A stretch of 64,000 bases of DNA from DASPFV01 sp035620975 (GTDB lineage: Bacteria > Acidobacteriota > Vicinamibacteria > Vicinamibacterales > 2-12-FULL-66-21): the NCBI GenBank assembly GCA_035620975.1, contig DASPFV010000193.1, positions 33,747 through 97,746 on the forward strand. Reading direction: 5' to 3'. Within the stretch, counting starts at the first letter, position 1; each line of letters opens with the position of its first letter. The notes under the pieces were generated by a model. The model ran no database searches, was not told the DNA's origin, and saw nothing but the letters and a program-made list of their open reading frames with translations. Made by a program: the position numbers and the translations under genes. This document shows positions 58,498 through 64,000 of this stretch, piece by piece.

Positions 58498-60420
58498 ATG
58501 ACGCTCCGCTGGCGCCCGCCCCTGTTCCTGGTGGGCGTCGCGCTGCTCGCGCTGATCGCCGTGCTGGCTACCCTGCAGTACCGCTGGGTCAGCCGCATCA
58601 GCGATGCCGAGCGGGATCGGGTACGTGCGGCGCTGAGCACGGGGGCTTCGCAGTTCGCCCACGACGTCGACCGGGAGCTCACGCGGGCGTACCTGCTGTT
58701 CCAGTCGGATCCGTTGACGCCGACCGCAGTGAATCGTGACGAGGCGTTCGCGCTCCGCTACGATCGCTGGCACGCCACGTCGCAGTTTCCGCGTCTGATA
58801 AAGGACTACTACATCTTCACGAGTGACGAGGCGAGGTCCTCGCCGCGGCTGGAGCGTTTCGACCCAGGCACACGCCGACTCCGGCCCGCGGAGTGGCCGG
58901 CCTCGATGAGCGGCTGGCGCACCCACCTGCAGGACGATTCCACTGAGAATGCACCGGGAGCCGGGACGCTCTTCATCCGGCGCCTCGCTGCCCCTGTCTG
59001 GCGCGACGTGCCGGCGATCGTCGTGCCGCAGCCCACGCTGGTCCTCTCTGACATCAATGGGCCCCGCCACGCGACGCCGGCGTTGTCCTACTGCATCATC
59101 ACCATCGATCTCGAGTACCTGACGCAGGACCTCTTCCCATCGCTCGCCGCCCGCCATGTCTCGGGAACGGTCGCCGGCGGCGACTACCAGGTCGCAGTCG
59201 TGAGCCAGGAGGGGGACGGCCGTGTGCTGTATCGGTCCACGCCCGGCTTCTCACCCGGAAAGGACGAGACGGCCGACGCCTCCGCCGAGTTCTTCCAGGT
59301 CAGAACGGCTGACTTCACGACGCTGGCGGCGGAGGTCCGGCGGTTCGCGACGTTCACGGCCAACGCCAGGGCCGCGCCCGGCGAGGACCGACGGGTCCTG
59401 CTGCACGACTCGCGGCCCGTGTCGATTCTGGTGCAGGCGGGTGCGGCTCCGGATCCAGAGAGCCGCCGGACGATACAGACGGCCGCCCGCATTACCGCGG
59501 CCTCCGCGCCGGCATGGCGCGTCGTCCTCAGACACCCGGCCGGGTCGCTCGAAACGGCAGTGAACGCGGCGCGCCGGCGCAACCTGGTTCTCAGCTCCGG
59601 GATCCTGGCCGTTCTCGGCGCCAGCATGGGCCTGCTCGTGCTGTCGACCCGGCGCGCGCAGCGCCTCGCGCGCCAGCAGATGGAGTTCGTCGCGGCCGTT
59701 TCCCACGAGCTGCGCACGCCGCTCGCCGTAATTCGCTCGGCTGCGGAGAACCTCGCAGACGGGGTCGTGCACGAGCAGGCGCACATACGCCAATACGGCG
59801 ACCTGATGCGGACTGAGGGAAGGCGCCTGACCGAGATGGTCGAGCAGATCCTCGAGCTCGCAGGAATCCAGTCGGGCCAGCGCGGGTTCGCCGCGGCTCC
59901 GGTGCACCTCGACGAGCTGCTCCGCGATCTGATCGCGTCGTCGGCGACGCTGCTCGAGGAAGCGAAGCTGACCGTGGAGGTGGATCTGCCGCGGGACCTG
60001 CCCGCCGCAGCCGGCGATCGCGGCGCGCTCCGCCGTGTCTTCCAGAACCTGCTCGCCAACGCGATCAAGTACGGCGCCAGCGGCAGATGGATTGGCATCC
60101 GCGGGGGCTCGACGGGTGACGACGTGCAGATCACGATTGCCGATCGGGGAATCGGGATCGCCGCGGCCGAGCAGGCGCGAATCTTCGAGCCCTTCTACCG
60201 TGCGTCCGACGTCGTGTCCGCGCAGGTTCAGGGGGCTGGCCTCGGACTCAGCCTCGTCCGGCGCATCGTCGAGGCGCACGGTGGCCGCGTAACCCTCAGG
60301 AGCACGCCCGGATCGGGCAGCGAGTTCACGGTGCACCTGTGCGCAGCGGGCGAGGCCGCCATGAGCCGGACGGTCGATCCCGGCGTGGTCGCCGGAGCGC
60401 AGGCTCCTCGATCGCCGTGA
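58498..60420 (+). CDS. Membrane sensor histidine kinase
   Basis: A 640-residue transmembrane kinase. Helix 1 is at about 9-29 and helix 2 at about 361-384 (LVLSSGILAVLGASMGLLVL), enclosing a large periplasmic sensor domain of about 330 residues. The HisKA motif is VSHELRTPLAVI with phospho-acceptor H403. The ATPase domain has the N-box NLLANAIKYG (about 517), G1 in ADRGIGI, the F-box EPFYRAS and G2 in GAGLGLSLVRRI. No HAMP domain is seen. It pairs with the response regulator whose GTG overlaps its stop by 4 bases. Periplasmic ligand unknown; the TonB-receptor operon opposite suggests a nutrient or envelope cue. Confidence 0.95.
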   Translation: MTLRWRPPLFLVGVALLALIAVLATLQYRWVSRISDAERDRVRAALSTGASQFAHDVDRELTRAYLLFQSDPLTPTAVNRDEAFALRYDRWHATSQFPRLIKDYYIFTSDEARSSPRLERFDPGTRRLRPAEWPASMSGWRTHLQDDSTENAPGAGTLFIRRLAAPVWRDVPAIVVPQPTLVLSDINGPRHATPALSYCIITIDLEYLTQDLFPSLAARHVSGTVAGGDYQVAVVSQEGDGRVLYRSTPGFSPGKDETADASAEFFQVRTADFTTLAAEVRRFATFTANARAAPGEDRRVLLHDSRPVSILVQAGAAPDPESRRTIQTAARITAASAPAWRVVLRHPAGSLETAVNAARRRNLVLSSGILAVLGASMGLLVLSTRRAQRLARQQMEFVAAVSHELRTPLAVIRSAAENLADGVVHEQAHIRQYGDLMRTEGRRLTEMVEQILELAGIQSGQRGFAAAPVHLDELLRDLIASSATLLEEAKLTVEVDLPRDLPAAAGDRGALRRVFQNLLANAIKYGASGRWIGIRGGSTGDDVQITIADRGIGIAAAEQARIFEPFYRASDVVSAQVQGAGLGLSLVRRIVEAHGGRVTLRSTPGSGSEFTVHLCAAGEAAMSRTVDPGVVAGAQAPRSP

Positions 60421-61097
60421 AACGGATCCTCGTCGTCGAGGACGAACCTGGGCTCGTCCTCACGCTGACCGATCGCCTCGCGCGTGAAGGCTACGGCGTC
60501 GAGACCTCGGCCGACGGCGAGAGCGGGCTCGAGCGCGCTGCGGCAGAAGCCTTCGACCTGATCGTGCTCGACGTCATGCTCCCGCGAGTCGGGGGCTTCG
60601 ATGTCCTCAGGGAGCTCCGGCGTCGCGGCATCGAGACGCCGGTGGTCATGCTCACGGCGCGCGGGCAGCTCATGGATCGCGTCGTGGGGCTCAAGCTCGG
60701 CGCGGACGACTACGTGACCAAGCCGTTCGAGATGGCCGAGCTGCTCGCGCGCATCGAGGCGAAGCTGCGGCGCCTCAAGTCCATGCCGCATCCGGCGGAG
60801 GGGCATCGCTTCGGCGAAGTCCATGTCGACTTCCGCAAGGCCGAGGTCAGCAGAGCCGGCGCGCTCCTCGACCTCACCGCCCGCGAGTTCCGGCTGCTGC
60901 GCTACTTCATCGAGCATCGCGGGGCCACCCTGACCCGTGAGGAGCTGCTCAACGAGGTCTGGGGTTACAACGCCATGCCGTCGACCCGAACCGTCGACGT
61001 CCACGTCGCCTGGCTGCGCCAGAAGATCGAGCCCAACCCGCGGCACCCTCAATACATCCTCACCGTGCACGGAATGGGATATAAGTTCGCTGGTTGA
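60417..61097 (+). CDS. OmpR/PhoB-family response regulator
   Basis: A 226-residue response regulator. The receiver (about 3-118) has phospho-acceptor D52 in LIVLDVMLPRVGG, T in VVMLTARGQ and K in DYVTKPFE. The winged-helix domain (about 130-225) has LTAREFRLLRYFIEHRGATL and the recognition helix in MPSTRTVDVHVAWLRQKIE. GTG 60417 overlaps the kinase stop codon (GTGA), so translation is coupled. It is the likely ligand for the three 11-bp-spaced TTAAG sites at 58410-58436, and so a probable regulator of both its own genes and the TonB operon. Confidence 0.95.
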   Translation: MKRILVVEDEPGLVLTLTDRLAREGYGVETSADGESGLERAAAEAFDLIVLDVMLPRVGGFDVLRELRRRGIETPVVMLTARGQLMDRVVGLKLGADDYVTKPFEMAELLARIEAKLRRLKSMPHPAEGHRFGEVHVDFRKAEVSRAGALLDLTAREFRLLRYFIEHRGATLTREELLNEVWGYNAMPSTRTVDVHVAWLRQKIEPNPRHPQYILTVHGMGYKFAG

Positions 61098-61194
61098 CTT
61101 CGCGGTTCGCGCCTCGCGATTCGCATCGCGGCGGTCGCGGTCTGCGGCGTCTGGTCCCGGGTCAGGCCGCGGCACGCGCGGCGGGCGAGGATCA

Positions 61195-62124
61195 ATGCTC
61201 GCGACTCACACGATTGCCGACGCCCATTGCCACTTCTTCTCCTCCGGATTCCTGGAAATCCTGACGCGCGATCGGCAGGACTTCCCGGCCACCGGCCGTG
61301 CCGCCGCCGCAGCGCGGTTCCTGGGCTGGGACGATCCAGGTCCTGCGCCGGACCTGGCCCGACGATGGGTCGCCGAGCTGGACGAGCAGGGCGTCGATCG
61401 CGCGATGCTGATTGCGAGTATTCCCGGCGACGAAGAGTCGGTGGCGGCGGCTGTCGGCGCGCACCCGGCCAGGTTCGTCGGCGCGTTCATGTTCAACCCG
61501 GCGGCCCCGGACGCCGCAGGCCGGCTGGAGCGGGCTCTGAGCGAGCTGCGGCTTCGGACGGTCGCGTTGTTCCCGGCGATGCACCATTATTCCCTCGCCG
61601 ACCCGTGCGTCACGCCGGTGTTCGACGCGGCGCAGCGCCATGGCGCGGCGGTGTTCGTCCATTGTGGGGCGCTGACTGTCGGCGTGCGGAAGAGGCTGGG
61701 TCTGGCGTCGCCGTTCGACTGGCGGCTGGGGGACCCTCTGGCGGTGGCGGCCGTTGCCGTGCGCTATCCGACGGTCCCCGTGATCGTCCCCCACTTCGGT
61801 GCGGGCTTCTTCCGTGACGCGTTGATGGCGGCCGACCAGTGCCCGAACCTGCTGCTCGATACGTCGAGCAGCAACCGCTGGATGACGTACCATCCCGGCC
61901 TGACGCTCGAGGCCGTCTTCCGGCAGGCCGTTGCCGTCGCGGGCGCCGACCGGCTGCTCTTCGGCACCGATTCCTCGTTCTATCCGCGCGGCTGGCAGCG
62001 GGCCATCTACGAGTCCCAGCGCACGGCCATGACGGCGGCCGGGCTCGGCGAAGCCGATATCGCGAAGATTCTCGGCGGCAATTTCGCGCGGGTGTTCGGT
62101 CCGGACGGCGCCAGGCTTGAATGA
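61195..62124 (+). CDS. Amidohydrolase-fold metal-dependent hydrolase
   Basis: A 309-residue TIM-barrel protein of the amidohydrolase_2 (ACMSD-like) group. The N-terminal metal motif is IADAHCHFFS (H11, H13). Later expected ligands are His in AVFVHCG and IVPHFGAGF and the catalytic Asp in LLFGTDSSFYPRGW. DLARRWVAELDEQGVDRAML is the common early helix pattern. Members hydrolyse or decarboxylate cyclic metabolites; the substrate here is unknown. ATG 61195 has GCGAGGA 4 nt upstream. It is followed after 100 bp by another amidohydrolase of a different subfamily. Confidence 0.9.
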   Translation: MLATHTIADAHCHFFSSGFLEILTRDRQDFPATGRAAAAARFLGWDDPGPAPDLARRWVAELDEQGVDRAMLIASIPGDEESVAAAVGAHPARFVGAFMFNPAAPDAAGRLERALSELRLRTVALFPAMHHYSLADPCVTPVFDAAQRHGAAVFVHCGALTVGVRKRLGLASPFDWRLGDPLAVAAVAVRYPTVPVIVPHFGAGFFRDALMAADQCPNLLLDTSSSNRWMTYHPGLTLEAVFRQAVAVAGADRLLFGTDSSFYPRGWQRAIYESQRTAMTAAGLGEADIAKILGGNFARVFGPDGARLE

Positions 62125-62224
62125 GTCCGCAGGGTCGAGTCGATCGGCACCGCACGGAACGCTCGACGCCATTCCCCTGCCAGCCGAAGACCGCAGGCAG
62201 GCGAGCAGAGTTGGAGGGAGTGTG

Positions 62225-63967
62225 ATGTCCCCGCGAAAAGCGTCCGCGCTCATCGCCGCCGTTGCCCTGGCCGGCGTCACCGCGATCGCCGCACGTTCGA
62301 CGTCCGGCCAGGCCAGACCTCCGGCGGATCTGGTGCTGACCAATGGGCGCATCGTCACCGTCGAGCCCGGTGTTCCCGACGCGCAGGCCCTTGCCATAGT
62401 CGGCGAGCGGATCGCCGCACTGGACACGAGCGAAGACATCAAGCGGCACATCGGGCCGGCAACCAGGGTCATCGATCTCGCAGGGCGCCTCGTCATCCCG
62501 GGGTTCGTCGAGGGCCACGGCCACTTCACGGGCATCGGGACGGCCAAGCTCAACCTCAACCTGATGAAGACCTCCTCGTGGGATCAGATCGTCGCGATGG
62601 TCGCCGAGGCGGTGAAGAAGGCGAAGCCCGGCGAGTGGATCTACGGGCGCGGGTGGCACCAGGAGAAGTGGACGAGCAGGCCGGAGCCACACATCGAAGG
62701 GTTCCCGACGCACGATTCGCTGAGCCGGGTCTCGCCGGGAAACCCGGTGGTGCTCACGCATGCGAGCGGCCACGCCACGTTCGTCAACGCGAGGGCGATG
62801 GAGCTCTCGGGGATCACGGCAAAGACGCCGGACCCCGAAGGAGGGGATATCCTCAAGGATGCCGCCGGCAACCCGACCGGGCTCCTCCGCGAAACGGCAT
62901 CGCGGCTGATCCGCCGCGGCGCTGGCGAGCCGCACCCGACCCCTGCCGAGGAGGCTGCACGCGCACGGCGGGTCCTCGAGCTGGCCTCGGAGGAGGTGCT
63001 CTCGAAAGGGGTCACGTCGTTCCAGGACGCGGGCTCGACGTTCGACGAGGTCGATCTGATGAAGCAGATGATCGACGAGGGGCGCATCGGCGTCCGGCTC
63101 TGGATCATGCTGCGGACCGACAACCAGACCCTGGCGGCCAACCTCGCGAAGTACCGAACGGTCGATTACGCCAGCGGGTTCCTCACGGTCCGGGGCATCA
63201 AGAAGTCCATCGACGGCGCGCTCGGCCCGCGGGGCGCGTGGCTGCTCGAGCCTTATGCGGACAAGCCCGGTGACACCGGACACAACACGACGCCGGTCGA
63301 GGAGGTTCGCGAGGCTGCAAGGCTGGCACTGCAGTACGGCTACCAGATGTGCGTGCACGCGATTGGCGATCGCGCCAACCGTGAGACGCTCGACATCTTC
63401 GAGGCGGCGTTCCGCGGAGCGCCGGACCGGGCGGATCTGCGATGGCGGATCGAGCACGCGCAGCACCTGCACCCGTCCGACATCGCCCGATTCGGGAAGC
63501 TAGGGGTCATCGCGTCGATGCAGGGCGTGCATTGCACGTCGGACGCGCCCTACGTCACGGCCCGGCTCGGCCCGCGGCGCGCGGAGGAGGGGGCGTACGT
63601 CTGGCAGAAGCTGATGGCGGCGGGCGCGGTCGTGACCAACGGGACCGATGCGCCGGTCGAAGACGTCGATCCGATCGCGAGCTTCTACGCGACGGTGACG
63701 CGGAAGCTCGCTGACGGCCGCGTCTTCTATCCGGACCAGCGCATGTCCCGGATGGAGGCGCTCAAGTCCTATACATGGAACGGCGCCTACGCGGCGTTCG
63801 AGGAGGCCTCGCGAGGGTCTCTGAAGGCCGGGAAGTACGCGGATCTGGTGGTGCTGTCGAAGGACATCCTCAGCGTGCCTGAGGACGAGATCCCGACGGC
63901 GGAAGTACTGTACACAATCGTGGGAGGGAAGATCAGGTACAGGTACGGGGGTCAGGTCTTGCAATGA
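62225..63967 (+). CDS. YtcJ-like exported amidohydrolase with 3' end inside a repeat
   Basis: A 580-residue amidohydrolase of the YtcJ/N-substituted-formamide deformylase type. A signal-like N-terminus (about 1-28, ALIAAVALAGVTAIAA) is present. The composite beta-sandwich starts DLVLTNGRIVTVEPG. The metal His pair is in GFVEGHGHFTGIG (H98, H100). The lysine-type region IKKSIDGALGPRGAWL and the catalytic Asp region VVTNGTDAPVEDVDP complete the site. ATG 62225 has GGAGGGAG upstream. The last residues and the TGA are encoded by the first copy of the repeated GGGGTCAGGTCTTGCAATGA at 63948-63967, suggesting that the original C-terminus was replaced. Confidence 0.92.
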   Translation: MSPRKASALIAAVALAGVTAIAARSTSGQARPPADLVLTNGRIVTVEPGVPDAQALAIVGERIAALDTSEDIKRHIGPATRVIDLAGRLVIPGFVEGHGHFTGIGTAKLNLNLMKTSSWDQIVAMVAEAVKKAKPGEWIYGRGWHQEKWTSRPEPHIEGFPTHDSLSRVSPGNPVVLTHASGHATFVNARAMELSGITAKTPDPEGGDILKDAAGNPTGLLRETASRLIRRGAGEPHPTPAEEAARARRVLELASEEVLSKGVTSFQDAGSTFDEVDLMKQMIDEGRIGVRLWIMLRTDNQTLAANLAKYRTVDYASGFLTVRGIKKSIDGALGPRGAWLLEPYADKPGDTGHNTTPVEEVREAARLALQYGYQMCVHAIGDRANRETLDIFEAAFRGAPDRADLRWRIEHAQHLHPSDIARFGKLGVIASMQGVHCTSDAPYVTARLGPRRAEEGAYVWQKLMAAGAVVTNGTDAPVEDVDPIASFYATVTRKLADGRVFYPDQRMSRMEALKSYTWNGAYAAFEEASRGSLKAGKYADLVVLSKDILSVPEDEIPTAEVLYTIVGGKIRYRYGGQVLQ

Positions 63968-63992
63968 GAGCCGGGGTCAGGTCTTGCAATGA
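63948..63992. repeat. Two copies of a 20-bp direct repeat, REP-like
   Basis: GGGGTCAGGTCTTGCAATGA occurs at 63948-63967 and 63973-63992, a 25-bp period, with the window ending 8 bases later. It is GC-skewed and extragenic. I associate GGGTCAGGTCTTGCA-type sequences with repeat families near REP-associated transposases, but no such gene is inside the window. Confidence 0.7.
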
Positions 63993-64000
63993 CGTACTCA

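Noticed and set aside
1..64000. CRISPR arrays, tRNA and rRNA genes
   Set aside because: Scanned for regular repeat-spacer units and for T-loop/anticodon-like patterns by eye; the only regular repeats have 7-bp units or irregular spacing and none has spacers, and no tRNA-like fold was convincing.

Overview
The window is a GC-rich (roughly two thirds G+C by eye), densely packed chromosomal segment with about 50 protein genes on both strands. I see no rRNA, tRNA, phage or plasmid genes, CRISPR array or recognisable transposase gene. The gene repertoire suggests a soil-type Acidobacteriota, most likely Vicinamibacteria. It includes an MacB/FtsX permease of the orphan acidobacterial type, an Oar-like TonB receptor with an N-terminal carboxypeptidase-regulatory domain, a VWFA protein of the acidobacterial kind, and two CadC-type winged-helix fusion proteins. 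The taxonomy is inference from family content, not from a marker gene.

Left part (1-24.4 kb). An NtrC-type sigma-54 activator runs off the left edge. Divergent from it are a tiny excisionase-like HTH protein and a free-standing histidine-kinase DHp microprotein, then a FliA/WhiG-type sigma factor, a PAS hybrid kinase and an SDR. Next come an EamA exporter, a FabZ-like dehydratase, a GAF-GAF-SpoIIE phosphatase, small lipoproteins and PDZ/GAF membrane proteins, a diacylglycerol-kinase-like lipid kinase, CcdA, a stand-alone NuoG, an M1 peptidase, a second SpoIIE phosphatase, an AI-2E-type transporter and an AlaA-like aminotransferase.

Middle part (24.4-44.8 kb). Envelope proteins (VWFA, OmpA-like lipoprotein, beta-barrel) are followed by an exported class V aminotransferase, DoxX, and a four-gene operon for a Tat-exported molybdenum hydroxylase (FeS, Moco and FAD/4Fe-4S subunits plus a Cys-rich small protein). 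Then come a DUF1326-like protein, an SDR, a receiver protein, an aminotransferase, a zinc-ribbon protein, an MTHFR-like protein, a PLP D-cysteine-desulfhydrase-like enzyme, a beta-CASP nuclease, an M49 peptidase and a frameshifted cyclophilin.

Right part (44.8-64 kb). A three-domain winged-helix / alpha-beta hydrolase / degenerate cyclase fusion lies near a winged-helix TPR protein. Then come an ADOP permease, an MFS transporter, an unknown gene flanked by inverted arrays of a GCGGATG repeat, and a TonB receptor plus partner gene divergent from a two-component system. The intergenic region of that last locus carries three TTAAG-type sites spaced exactly 11 bp. Two amidohydrolases end the window; the last one terminates inside a repeated 20-mer that resembles an extragenic REP-type element.

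Two sequence-level themes run through the window. First, at least nine genes lack a Shine-Dalgarno sequence and instead carry a TANNNT -10-like hexamer 6-9 nt before the start codon, suggesting leaderless transcripts. Second, degenerate 7-bp tandem repeats of GAACCNN fill several gene boundaries.
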